In this document: positions 26,862 to 35,877 of the stretch, piece by piece
Layout: every line of letters begins with the position of its first letter
Numbering within the stretch: position 1 is the stretch's first letter
Source of the DNA: Caproicibacter sp047833665
GTDB lineage: Bacteria; Bacillota; Clostridia; Oscillospirales; Acutalibacteraceae
Assembly: GCA_047833665.1 (NCBI GenBank)
Contig: CP181261.1
Location: 2,294,001 to 2,358,000, forward strand
Length of the DNA stretch: 64,000 nucleotides
Reading direction: 5' to 3'
Made by a program: the position numbers and the translations under genes
Notes under the pieces: generated by a model
Databases searched by the model: none
What the model saw: the letters and a program-made list of their open reading frames with translations, nothing else
What the model was told of the DNA's origin: nothing

Positions 26862-27054
26862 TTGTATACATAATCATACATATTTACGCCCCAAAAAAAG
26901 CATAATTTAGTTCCAATCATTTAGGGTGGCGTCAACAAAAATAGTTCTAATTGTTTAATTTTGTTCATCTTTTATCTCCTCCCGAAATAAAAAATATTCT
27001 TACTTATGCACGCAGTATACAAATACAGTTGAATGTTTAAAATTATTGTATACT
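26862..27054 (-). promoter_or_regulatory. Regulatory region upstream of the secreted enzyme, with GTATAC repeats
   Basis: AGTATACAA (27014-27022) and TTGTATACT (27046-27054) are perfect 9-bp inverted arms, and a further TTGTATAC lies near 26862. A minus-strand GGGAGGAG precedes a 15-codon reading frame (26968-26921, MNKIKQLELFLLTPP), perhaps a leader peptide or gene remnant. The rest of the 26806-27174 gap is AT-rich with no other gene. Confidence 0.4.
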
Positions 27055-27174
27055 AAATAGAAATAAAATTCAATATATTTATTGCATAATTTTGGCATAA
27101 TTTTGGATACTTAAAATTGCAATATAAAACCTGATAAAATATCACACAAAATGCTATTCCCAACATTGATTTTG

Positions 27175-27244
27175 ATAGAGCCTAAATAGAAAGACCGCAT
27201 AAACAACCGGATAATCGGTAAAAATCCAGTGTTTATGCGGTCTT
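27175..27244. repeat. Dispersed hairpin repeat, copy 1
   Basis: A 70-bp element starts with ATAGAGCC. It has perfect 15-bp arms (27191-27205 AAGACCGCATAAACA and 27230-27244) around a loop containing AATCGGTAA and AATCCAGT. A second copy at 30977-31047 has the same design with compensatory changes in the stem. Confidence 0.75.
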
Positions 27245-27564
27245 ACATAAAAGGCATAGAAAAGTCATTGGAACTCCGATCAAATGAATGGTGAGAAGAC
27301 ATTCAAAGAAGGAGAGATAACCCAATGAATCAAAAAAAGAATACCACACACTCCATCCCGCAGTCAAGTCAGTGAAATGACGACGAAAGGTCTTAACGAG
27401 CAAGTGCATTTGGCAACCGGTCTCTGACGGTTTGCTATCCGCCATTGGGACAAATGCACTGTATGAAAATCCGTATCAACATGACTGTGATGGTGGTTTG
27501 CAGCGCCCATATCTATTATTGCAGCTATAAAACCAGTGAATTTGATGTTTATATAAAAATCGTT
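27245..27564. other. Non-coding gap with degenerate coding traces
   Basis: GAAGGAG at about 27308 precedes a 16-codon frame (MNQKKNTTHSIPQSSQ, 27324 on the plus strand), followed in another frame by MTTKGLNEQVHLATGL. This may be what remains of a decayed gene, but I recognise no family. Confidence 0.3.
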
Positions 27565-28347
27565 CTAACTATAATTGTTGGCATTATAACCGTTCTCGTC
27601 ACCCCATGGTGTGTGTAAAAAAGCGGAATCTCCTATTTTAATATTTTCAGTGGACATTTTTACATTTGTTAACGAGGTACAAAAAGAAAATGCACCATTT
27701 CCTATCTCTGTCACAGAATCCGGTATTTCAACGCTAATGATCCAATCACAGTCAGCAAATCCACCGGCTATTTTAGTTACAGTATCGGGTATTTTTACAT
27801 CGGTATCATTCCCGTTATACTTAATTAAGATATGATTGCCCACAATAACAAACTCATCCGTCGTATGATCCAACCATGGTGTATTTGTAAATGCATTGGG
27901 ACCGATTTCACTCACACTATCCGGAATTTCCACATTTGTCAATGCGGTACATGAACAGAATGCACATGTACCGAGTTTAGTCACGCTGCTCGGGATTTCC
28001 ACACTTGTTAAAGATTTGCAAGATTGAAACGCATAATCCTCTATCTCTGTTACAGTATTCGGAATTTCCACGCTTGTTAAAGATTCGCAGGATTCAAATG
28101 CGTTAGCGCCTATTTTGGCCACACCATCAGGAATAACAACATCTTTGCTGTCACCCATGTATTTTAACAAGACCCCATTTTCGATTGTAAATTCATCGTC
28201 TTTGGTTGTTTTCTCGGTTTCTTCACTCTGTACTATTCCACTACTATCTGTTATTTTAGCTTCAGATTGCGATACATCTTCTTTTTTTTCGCAAGCAGAT
28301 AACACAAAAAGACTAACAGCTATTAATACACATAATAGTTTTTTCAT
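27565..28347 (-). CDS. BspA-type leucine-rich-repeat lipoprotein
   Basis: The 260-residue protein has a lipoprotein signal (MKKLLCVLIAVSLFVLSAC, lipidated Cys at 19), a Ser/Glu-rich linker, and about six LRR_5 repeats of the form SLTSVEIPNTVTEIEDYAF. These repeats form a solenoid in surface proteins of gut and oral anaerobes that bind host or bacterial surfaces. AGGAGG precedes the ATG at 28347; an in-frame start at 28404 has no ribosome site. No export or anchoring partners are adjacent. Confidence 0.85.
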   Translation of the reverse strand: MKKLLCVLIAVSLFVLSACEKKEDVSQSEAKITDSSGIVQSEETEKTTKDDEFTIENGVLLKYMGDSKDVVIPDGVAKIGANAFESCESLTSVEIPNTVTEIEDYAFQSCKSLTSVEIPSSVTKLGTCAFCSCTALTNVEIPDSVSEIGPNAFTNTPWLDHTTDEFVIVGNHILIKYNGNDTDVKIPDTVTKIAGGFADCDWIISVEIPDSVTEIGNGAFSFCTSLTNVKMSTENIKIGDSAFLHTPWGDENGYNANNYS

Positions 28348-28516
28348 AATTTTCCTCCTGAGATTTAATATTTTTATTATATCTCTATATGCATTATATT
28401 TCAATCACAGGCTGCGCTTTAATTTCGTCGAAAGTAATTTTCCCTTCCCCGACTTGTCAAAAACAAAGAAGTAAGATAACGTTTTTTACACTAACAGCTT
28501 TACCGAAGGGGTTAAC

Positions 28517-28577
28517 AACAAGATCAAGGTTCTTGTGAGTAACTCTCGTGCTGGTTCAAGTCCTGATTCTCGCACCA
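28517..28577 (+). pseudogene. 3'-half remnant of a tRNA-Leu gene
   Basis: Reading 5' to 3' there is an anticodon-arm-like CAAGA-loop-TCTTG with the loop TCAAGGT, a long variable-arm-like GTGAGTAACTCTCGTG as in Leu tRNAs, a GGTTCAAGTCC T-loop, and an acceptor end TTCTCGCACCA. No matching 5' half (GCGAGAA) lies upstream, and the T-stem is imperfect. It is best read as a remnant or an attachment-site duplication. Confidence 0.5.
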
Positions 28578-28597
28578 CGGACACAACTCGTTTCGAA

Positions 28598-28626
28598 AAC
28601 ACTCAGCTCATCGCTGTGTGTTTTTT
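28598..28626 (+). terminator. Terminator after the tRNA-Leu remnant
   Basis: AACACTCAG (28598-28606) pairs with CTGTGTGTT (28614-28622) with one T-T mismatch, running into T6 (28621-28626). The 28627-28924 stretch beyond is AT-rich and shows no gene. Confidence 0.65.
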
Positions 28627-28924
28627 GTTGTCCAAAGCCTCACGCACACAAGGCGAATGATGAAATAGATTACGGCTTTATGAAAGAAATAAAATATAAT
28701 ATTTTAATAAAATTAGTGTGGAAAATATTGACAACGTTTTCCGCTCATGGTAGTATCTTATTAACAAATAAATTCTTATCAAGAAAATTATGACATTTCA
28801 ATATGCATATTAAAATAAATTGTTCTTCAGAGGGAGTGTCTTCGATGGGTATATAACGGAATAAAACCTTTCATAATTTAAGTCCTTGTAAGTTTATATA
28901 TTTAAATTTCAGGAGATATTCATT

Positions 28925-29607
28925 ATGATAAAGTATTATCACTGCTGCTTGTAATGTCCTTTATATCCACTGCCATTCCCACTAATGTTTTTGCAATGTC
29001 TAATGATATAAATAATCGGAAAGCATTGTTTGTAAAAAAATATGCAGGCATAGATTTGATTTCAAAAGATTTTGATAGAAGGAAAATGACCGATGAAGAA
29101 TTGGCTGCATATAATGATTTACTTGAAATCATGTACTTGGAAAATAAGACTATTGCTAACGAGGAAGGTTATTCTAAAGAGGAATATATTCAAGTAGCAG
29201 AAAACATATTAAATCAAAAGTCATTTTTAGGTCAACATTCCAGAAATAGTGTTACATTTTACTCTACTTACTCTACCTCTCATGGATTGATATCTACTAA
29301 AATGTTAGGCGGAATATTAAATGGTGTTATCACTGCTACATTACTTGTAACGGGAGTAGCTTCTATTGGCGAATTAATCAAAAAAATGGGTAAAGAAGCT
29401 GCCAAAGAGTGGGTAGAAAAATATGTGAAAAAAGCAATAGTAAATAAATTGACCGCAATAGGATTAGGTTCTTTTGGTATTTATGTTGGCAATATCATAA
29501 AGGGAATTGTAGATGCATATTTGGATCCAGGTGGATGGTTGGCAGAAAGAATTGATGGCGTAGATAGAATTCCGAATAATGGGTATATAGAGTTATGGGG
29601 TATATAG
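28925..29607 (+). pseudogene. Secreted bacteriocin-like protein with a frameshift in its signal peptide
   Basis: AGGAG is followed by an ATG at 28925, but that frame stops after nine codons. The frame one step over encodes KVLSLLLVMSFISTAIPTNVFA, a good signal peptide core, and stays open to 29607. A single missing base after ATGA would explain this. The mature part has a charged N-terminal half and a C-terminal hydrophobic, glycine-rich stretch (GGILNGVITATLLVTGVASI, later LTAIGLGSFGIYVGNIIKGI), reminiscent of large-precursor bacteriocins. I recognise no family. Translation could instead start at the ATG at 28954 (217 residues). Low GC suggests transfer. Confidence 0.5.
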
Positions 29608-29611
29608 AGTT

Positions 29612-29791
29612 ATGGTAGAAGCATGTCATTTCATACAAAATCAATACCAATATATCATTATGTTTATTGGGTTAACAGTTGTTGCACATTCTGTTCTCGT
29701 TTCAAATGAATCTAATAAATATATTTTACGGAAAATAATTGGATTTGTAATCACAGTAATCGGGTGTGTGTTACTATACATCAGAAATTAA
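29612..29791 (+). CDS. Small two-helix membrane protein (possible immunity partner)
   Basis: This 59-residue frame starts four bases after the preceding gene. It has two hydrophobic helices (about 14-30 and 43-57) separated by a short polar turn SNESNKYILRK. A 17-bp tandem duplication (GGGTATATAGAGTTATG, twice, 29583-29614) overlaps the junction and includes its ATG. Position and topology resemble bacteriocin immunity proteins, but there is no motif to prove it and the ribosome site is weak. Confidence 0.4.
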   Translation: MVEACHFIQNQYQYIIMFIGLTVVAHSVLVSNESNKYILRKIIGFVITVIGCVLLYIRN

Positions 29792-29974
29792 TTGAAAATC
29801 TGGCCTATATAAATGTTAGGGTGTAACGAATAGGGCCAAGACCTGAGAAAAAGGTAAAAAAGCAGAGCATATTTTTTCGATAATACCGCATAAAATTTTG
29901 CGTAAAAGCTGAATATGAGACTTCCTTTCAGCAAGAATTAGGGTAAGAAAATAAAGGTTTGAAAGGAAGTCTTT

Positions 29975-30590
29975 TTGATGAGCAGAGTATCGGCAGAAGT
30001 TGTAAGGGAGTATGTCAACAGCCAGAAATTCAGCAGCACTGCAGATATCATGGAAGCCATGAAAGACATATTTCGCGATGTTCTTCAACAAGTGATGGAA
30101 AGCAAATTGGAGGAAAAGTTAGGCTACGAAAAAACAAGAGACTGTCAAATGTTGATGAAACGGCGAGGTCGAAAAATTACAGAAACGGGTATTCCAAAAA
30201 GACCGTAAAAACGCAGATTGGAGAGATTACTGTAAAGATTCCCCGTGACCATAACGGCGAATATGAGCCGAAAATCAAAAGAAAAATGGGAAAAATCTTA
30301 TCCTTCCTGTGTAAAGAGCTGGGAAGACAACGGGGAAATTCTCTCCACATTTTACGCATACCCGGCTGAGATTCGGAAAATCATATATACGACAAATATC
30401 ATTGAGGGACTGAAAAGCCAGTTCCGGCGAATCACTAAAAATAAGCCATCCTTTACGAATGACGATTCCTTGCGCAAAATGTTGTATTTGGCGTCAAAAA
30501 AGATTGTCGAACATTGGACCTGCAGATGTCGAAATTGGGACTTTGGTTTAATCAGTTAAATATCCTGTTTGCCGACTAAGCGACAGGCTG
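29975..30590 (+). pseudogene. IS256-family transposase remnant
   Basis: The N-terminal part (VREYVNSQKFSSTADIMEAM) reads from 29975. A frame change near 30140 leads to KTVKTQIGEITVKIPRDHNG. After EYEPKI about 200 codons are missing, including most of the DDE core. A third frame gives the C-terminus (AYPAEIRKIIYTTNIIEGLK, LYLASKKIVEHWT). It is inactive. Confidence 0.85.
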
Positions 30591-30700
30591 ATTGACTCTG
30601 AAAATTAGAATTTCCTCAAAGCTGCTTTGGCCTGTGCGCTTGGCGCGCATACTTCAGCAGTTTTGAGGAATATGGACAAATCAGGAGCAAAGCAAACCTT

Positions 30701-30829
30701 TTGATTTACGTTCAAATTAAAAAATCACCTGAGTTCTTATCTGAATGGAAGCACATTTACATAAGATATTATGGAGAGCCCGATTTTGAGTATTATCCTA
30801 CATTTTATTTTCACTTTTTAGAAGATTGA
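30701..30829 (+). CDS. Short open frame, possible gene fragment
   Basis: From a TTG at 30701 the frame encodes 42 residues with a plausible acidic, aromatic composition (IRYYGEPDFEYYPTFYFHFL) and also stays open upstream to about 30650. It may be the tail of a gene cut by the IS256 remnant. The family is unknown. The surrounding 30600-31175 region otherwise holds a GGAGC/GCTCC hairpin near 30916 and the second hairpin repeat. Confidence 0.25.
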   Translation: MIYVQIKKSPEFLSEWKHIYIRYYGEPDFEYYPTFYFHFLED

Positions 30830-30976
30830 GATTCTTAAATGCAATGCCTATGGTTATCGTAATTTTCGTCGCTTCCGCAATCGCATTCTTCATATGTTCC
30901 ATCATTCAACGAAAAATGGAGCAGCTTAACGCCGCTCCATTCGGTGTTTCCATTTTGGGTGACCCCAACTATTGAC

Positions 30977-31047
30977 ATAGAGCCAAAATAAAAAAGCCGC
31001 ATAAACAGCTGGACAATCGGTAAGAATCCAGTATTCATGCGGCTTTT
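30977..31047. repeat. Dispersed hairpin repeat, copy 2
   Basis: Same layout as the copy at 27175: ATAGAGCC, then an arm AAAGCCGCATAAACA (30993-31007), loop CAATCGGTAAGAATCCAG, and a closing arm ending in ATGCGGCTTT. Stem positions differ from copy 1 in both arms together (GAC/GTC against AGC/GCT), so pairing is kept. Confidence 0.75.
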
Positions 31048-31175
31048 CGCTTTGGGAAGCGTTGACAAAAAAGATACCCTCTCGTTTGAAAAGAAAAATA
31101 TCTTTTTTGAACACGCTACCCTCCTTTTCAAAATTCTTATAATTAATATAACACAAATCTATGTTATTTGCAAGC

Positions 31176-31244
31176 AAAAAAGAAAAGCAGGTACAGAGAA
31201 ACACCGGCAGCACATACTCTGCCAGCATTTCTCTGTACCTGCTT
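31176..31244 (-). terminator. Strong terminator of the recombinase operon
   Basis: Perfect 15-bp arms GCAGGTACAGAGAAA (31188-31202) and its complement (31230-31244) enclose an inner GGCAG/CTGCC stem. On the minus strand they are followed by TTTTCTTTTTT. It starts right after the stop codon at 31246. Confidence 0.85.
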
Positions 31245-31245
31245 C

Positions 31246-32859
31246 TTAGTGAAGTGGCTGGGTGATTTCAAATCCTCCAATGAATCGGATGCGGATTTCG
31301 TCTTTGGATAATACGGTGATTCTCTCAATGATGCGATACACTAAGGCATCGGAATATTCTGTCAGGTCGAGATCTTCCGCTGAAATAAGGTTCATGATTT
31401 CTTCTGTTTTGGATCCTACTATTTTGGAATGTTCTGCCGAAGATTCGATTCGTTTTTTCTGTTGTTTTAAGCTGAGGATCATTTCGCTGATCTGTTTTAA
31501 CCTTCTGTCGATGATCTCGTTTTCGTCAACCGCCAGAACCAGCAACCGGTCGAATTCGGTTTCCAATTCTTTGATTTTGTTCTCTATTATGATAGGGTTT
31601 ACTTCTTCCTTTTCTCCGGCGATGCAGTGTATCAGGGTATCCTGCAGATCCTCTGCCATTTCTTCCTGCTGACCATGTATCAGAGAACGGATTGCTTCCA
31701 TTATGGCATTGTAAAGCGTGGATTCTTCAAGGCTTGGTGAATTTCCGCATGATTTCGGGCCGAACTCCAGCCGGTTGATGCACCGCCAGACAATTTGCTT
31801 TCTTCCATGGATGTTCCATGTCACTCTGCGGAAATAGCAGCCGCAGTCCCCGCAAACTAACCTTTCGGATAAAGCATATTTGCTGGTAAATCTTCCACGG
31901 TTGGTTTTAGCCTTTTTCGTATTGGCAGGTTTTTTGCTGTTCCTTCGAGCGATTTCTTCCTGTATTCTGAAAAACATTTCCTTTGGAATGATGGCGGGGT
32001 GATTATCCTTAATGTAGTATTGCGGAAGTTCTCCGTTATTTTTCTTTATCCTTCCATCGATAAAATCGGCAGTATAAGTTTTTTGAAGCAGGACATCTCC
32101 CATGTATTTTTCATTCTGTAAAATACGCTGGATGGATTCGGTACTCCAGTTCTTATTGCCGGTGGCGGTTGGAACGCCCATACTCTCTAAGGTGTTTTTG
32201 ATGGTACGGAGGCTGTCGCCATTCAAAAAGTTTTGAGCGATCAGTCGAATGATTTCTGCTTCTTCCGGTACAATTTCGGGTTCACCGTCAGGTCCTTTGC
32301 GATATCCTAAAAAATTCTTATATCGGAAGGTGAAACGTCCTTGACGGTAACCCATGCGAATTCCCTTTGTAACGTTTCCGCTGATGGACTCGCTTTCAGC
32401 TTGTGCGAAAGAGCTCAGGCAGGTCAGGATCATTTCGCTGTTCATATTCGAGGTATCAATGTTTTCCTTCTCAAATATAACGGGAATGCCCCAGCTTTTG
32501 AGGATTCGGACGTGTTTGATGCAGTCGAGGGTATTTCGGGCAAATCGGGAGATGGATTTGGTGAGGATAAGATCTATTTTCTTTTTCCTGCACAACTCTA
32601 TCATCTCATTGAACTGATCTCTTTTCTTGGTGCTTACACCGGATATTCCATCATCTGCGAAAATTCCTGCCAGCTGCCATCCATCGTGATGGGTGATTTT
32701 TTCGGTGTAGTAGTTTACCTGCACTTCAAAGCTGTTTTGTTGTTCTTCTTCCTCGGTGCTGACCCGGCAGTAGGCCGCTACCCGCAGCTTCTTTTTCCGC
32801 TTTCGCAAATCTCCCAACAAGGGGTTGGCTGGAATCTCCATGACTGTCTTTTGCGACAT
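31246..32859 (-). CDS. Large serine recombinase A
   Basis: This 537-residue protein has an N-terminal resolvase catalytic domain (LRVAAYCRVSTEEEEQQNSF with the nucleophile Ser in RVST, then SISRFARNT). It continues with a recombinase domain (about 190-300), a zinc ribbon (CGDCGCYF and a later Cys pair) and a coiled-coil region (about 430-500, LKQQKKRIE). This is the layout of integrases and transposases of clostridial mobile elements. It is the last of a tandem set of three recombinase genes, 16 bp after the catalytic-domain-less one. Confidence 0.92.
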   Translation of the reverse strand: MSQKTVMEIPANPLLGDLRKRKKKLRVAAYCRVSTEEEEQQNSFEVQVNYYTEKITHHDGWQLAGIFADDGISGVSTKKRDQFNEMIELCRKKKIDLILTKSISRFARNTLDCIKHVRILKSWGIPVIFEKENIDTSNMNSEMILTCLSSFAQAESESISGNVTKGIRMGYRQGRFTFRYKNFLGYRKGPDGEPEIVPEEAEIIRLIAQNFLNGDSLRTIKNTLESMGVPTATGNKNWSTESIQRILQNEKYMGDVLLQKTYTADFIDGRIKKNNGELPQYYIKDNHPAIIPKEMFFRIQEEIARRNSKKPANTKKAKTNRGRFTSKYALSERLVCGDCGCYFRRVTWNIHGRKQIVWRCINRLEFGPKSCGNSPSLEESTLYNAIMEAIRSLIHGQQEEMAEDLQDTLIHCIAGEKEEVNPIIIENKIKELETEFDRLLVLAVDENEIIDRRLKQISEMILSLKQQKKRIESSAEHSKIVGSKTEEIMNLISAEDLDLTEYSDALVYRIIERITVLSKDEIRIRFIGGFEITQPLH

Positions 32860-32875
32860 GAGAAGATTTCTCCTT

Positions 32876-33706
32876 TCATATTATTTTATCATTCAGCAGC
32901 CGAAGCTGTACGGAACCGTCCGGCTGCAGGATAACCTGCTTAACGGTCTGCTCGAAAAGTTCCCGATCCAGCTTCTCGTCATTGGTATGCTCTTGAAAAA
33001 GAGTTTTTAGCTTTATCGTGAGGTGATCGGATTCCTTAATGCTGCAGGTCTTATACTTTTCGGCAGCGCACTCTAAAATGAGGGAAAGCACCTTGTTCGT
33101 ATCAACTTCACGCTGACCCAGCATTTGATTGATTTCGTTTGTCAATCGGGCTGCCTGTATGGATAGGCTGTTGCTGCTTGATTGTTCCGGCTCCACTTGT
33201 TGAGGTTTCCGGCAAATTTCCAACAGTTTTGCCATAACCATCTGCCTAATCTCATCATCAGATATAGGTCCGAAGTACCTCTGACACTCTTGGCAGTTCC
33301 ACAAAATAATAGGTTTTCTTTGACTATTTCTGGTCAAGCGTTTTCCGCATATCGGACAAATCATCTTTTTTTGGATAAAGAGAACGTCAGAATATGGTGT
33401 AGCTTTGCTCCTTTTTAATTGGACTACGCTATCGGCAAGTTCCTTGCTTATAATTGGCGGATATTTTTCCCCGTTCCAGTAGCGTTCATCCTCCAGTATC
33501 CGGGTAACCATATTCTTGTTCCAGCCATTTGAGTTTTCCCGATATGGGATTCCACTTTGTTCTGCATATAGCGCTAATTGTTTGATGGACCAACCCTGCA
33601 AGTATTTCTGATAAATTTCTTCTACAAGTTCTTTCTCAGGAGGATTTTCAATTATTTTGCCGTGTACTATTTGATATCCGAAGAGAAGATATCGTATTTT
33701 TTTCAT
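32876..33706 (-). CDS. Serine-recombinase relative lacking the catalytic domain
   Basis: The 276-residue product contains only the downstream modules: a recombinase DNA-binding domain (KELVEEIYQKYLQGWSIKQL, VTRILEDERYWNG), a zinc ribbon (CPICGKRL with CQEC) and a helical tail. No resolvase motif precedes it. The ATG at 33706 follows AAGGA and lies two bases after the stop of recombinase B, so it is a designed gene rather than a truncation. It may assist the two full-length recombinases at the attachment sites (inference). Confidence 0.8.
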   Translation of the reverse strand: MKKIRYLLFGYQIVHGKIIENPPEKELVEEIYQKYLQGWSIKQLALYAEQSGIPYRENSNGWNKNMVTRILEDERYWNGEKYPPIISKELADSVVQLKRSKATPYSDVLFIQKKMICPICGKRLTRNSQRKPIILWNCQECQRYFGPISDDEIRQMVMAKLLEICRKPQQVEPEQSSSNSLSIQAARLTNEINQMLGQREVDTNKVLSLILECAAEKYKTCSIKESDHLTIKLKTLFQEHTNDEKLDRELFEQTVKQVILQPDGSVQLRLLNDKII

Positions 33707-34670
33707 GTTTAACACCGTCCTTCATCAAGAACCAACCCATTGATAAGGCAAAAGCCAAATTTTTCCGGGTAAACAATGATCTTCTGTATCATGCTCTTAA
33801 ATATCACAGGATCAAATTCTACCATTGGTTGGGCTTCTTCCAATAAATCCAGCAATAGCCTTGTATCTTCAATCGTTTTGGTGATATTATCTGGCTCCTG
33901 TAGTTGGCGCAGTTTCCAGCGCAACTCTTCGATTTTCTGGTTGTTGCGGTTGCTTCGCTCTATAAAAATAGCAGAATCGATGCACCCCTTGGTTTGTAAC
34001 CTTGTGAGCGAATGATTCTGCGTAACTAATTCAGATATTTTTTCGTTTATCTCTACGATGTCTGGTTTCGTGAGTGTGGTTTTGACTTGGAGTTCTAAAA
34101 GCTGGTCCAACATCATTTTCAAAACCATATCCTTGTTGTCCAAAAGCTTGTTGTATACCTTCAAAAAGGCTTGATAGAATTCTTCTTGGGGAATTGCTTT
34201 TATAGGGCATAATTCTTTACTTTTTAGATGTTGGTAACAAATCCATTTTGTAAGTCGATCATTGGATTTCCGATAAAAGGTGGAATCGCACAAGCCACAT
34301 TTGACTACTTTACTTAAAGGAAACTGTTGGACTTTATTTTTCGGTGAATGGGTAATACTTCTCTGCCTGAGAAGTTCCTGTACCGCTTCAAAAATCCCAA
34401 CAGGTATAATACCTTGGTGGGAATTTTTGATGTAGTATTTGGGAAGTTGTCCGTTATTTTGTTTCCTCCGGAATGGCAATTCTTCTGTTGTGAAGCTCTT
34501 TTGAACTAACGAATCACCAATATATTTTTCATTTTTCAAAATTTTGAGTACAGTCACGGAACGCCAATGTTTAGCAATTCCAGCCTTGCTTTTTATCTCT
34601 ATTTCATTAAGTTCTGAAGCAATTTCATCAGCGCCTTTTCCGGCAAGATAGCTGCTGAAAATATACTCGA

Positions 34671-35877
34671 GGTAGATTGTAAAATGAAATTGAACACATA
34701 AAAAGATTCCATAGCGCTCAGGGATCTGTTAGGATAAAGTTACTACACTGAATACTGACAGAAAGGCCTGAACACTATGGACAAGAACCATTCTATCATA
34801 AATATCGAAGAACGCAAGAGGGGACAGCATCTTAGAGCAGAAGAGCGTGGCGCAATCCAACAGTTAAAGAAGATGGGATTTAGAAATCGAAAGATTGCTC
34901 GTGCAATCAATTGCAGCCCTTCTACCGTAGGCTATGAGCTGCGGCGTGGCACGCCGGAATACTCCGGCCGTGGGCGCAAACCCGGCTACTCAGCCAAACG
35001 TGGAGCTGCAGTATACAAGGAGAATCGCAGTCGCTGCCATCGCCCTAGAACGGTATCCGGGGACTCTGACTTCATTCGTTGGATGGTCAAAAAGGTTCGC
35101 AAATATAATTGGTCCTTTGATGAGTGCGTAGGTCGGGCACGGCGCGAACACCGTTTTCCGGTTAAGGAAATCCCCTGTACTAAAACTCTGTATAACATGC
35201 TGTGGAAGGGGGAATTACCACTCACGCTATTTGAACTCCCTGAGGTATTAAGCAGGCATTCTCGCAGAAAACCACGGCTTTCTAAGCGTATCAATGGGAA
35301 ATCCATTGATTGGCGGCCACCTGAGGTAGCAGAGCGGAACACATTTGGACACTGGGAATCTGATACGGTACTGGGCCGAAAAAGAAGTGGTGAGGCAGCT
35401 GTATTTACCATTGTAGAGCGGCTGACAGGTTATTATCTTTCCATTCGGATTGACGGCAAAACAACCACCGGTGTTGCCAGTGCCATGGAACAGCTAAAGG
35501 AACAGTATGGCGAGAAATTCCCCCAGGTATTTCGCAGTATTACCACAGACAATGGCAGTGAGTTTGCCGCATTTTCGGCCTTTGAAGAACTAGGCACGGC
35601 AATCTACTTTGCTCATCCCTATTCTGCTTGGGAACGACCTGTAAATGAGAGGACCAATCGCATACTACGAAAATATATCCCAAAGGGTTGCTCTATCAAT
35701 GACGTTTCTGCCGAACAAATCTTAATGTTTGCCGATGAGATAAACGCCACGCCCAGGAAACGATTAGCTTATCAGACCCCTGAGGAACTGTTCGATGCAC
35801 AATTGGACAGAATTTACACTTCCAACCAGTAAATAACTTTATCTAGTGAAAGTGTTCAATTTGTTATTGCAATTTAA
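34671..35877 (+). mobile_element. IS30-family insertion sequence
   Basis: The 1207-bp element has imperfect terminal inverted repeats sharing ATTG.AA.A..AAATTGAACAC. It is flanked by a perfect 14-bp direct repeat, GAAAATATACTCGA (34657-34670 and 35878-35891). It interrupts recombinase B. Confidence 0.92.
34777..35832 (+). CDS. IS30-family transposase
   Basis: This 351-residue DDE transposase has an N-terminal HTH_38 (HLRAEERGAIQQLKKMGF, KIARAINCSPSTVGYEL). The catalytic acids are in HWESDTV, TTDNGSEF and ERTNRILRKYIPKG. The frame is intact with AAAGG before the ATG, so the element may be active. Confidence 0.93.
   Translation: MDKNHSIINIEERKRGQHLRAEERGAIQQLKKMGFRNRKIARAINCSPSTVGYELRRGTPEYSGRGRKPGYSAKRGAAVYKENRSRCHRPRTVSGDSDFIRWMVKKVRKYNWSFDECVGRARREHRFPVKEIPCTKTLYNMLWKGELPLTLFELPEVLSRHSRRKPRLSKRINGKSIDWRPPEVAERNTFGHWESDTVLGRKRSGEAAVFTIVERLTGYYLSIRIDGKTTTGVASAMEQLKEQYGEKFPQVFRSITTDNGSEFAAFSAFEELGTAIYFAHPYSAWERPVNERTNRILRKYIPKGCSINDVSAEQILMFADEINATPRKRLAYQTPEELFDAQLDRIYTSNQ

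Noticed and set aside
27233..27445. 70-codon minus-strand frame near the first hairpin repeat
   Set aside because: It begins and ends in repeat and degenerate DNA, has no ribosome site and no recognisable composition or motif.
27175..31047. The two hairpin repeats as a CRISPR array
   Set aside because: Only two copies 3.8 kb apart, with conserved loops and no spacer structure or cas genes.
30835..31131. 98-codon minus-strand frame ending in EECDCGSDENYDNHRHCI
   Set aside because: It runs through the second hairpin repeat and a GGAGC/GCTCC hairpin, has no ribosome site, and only its tail looks protein-like.
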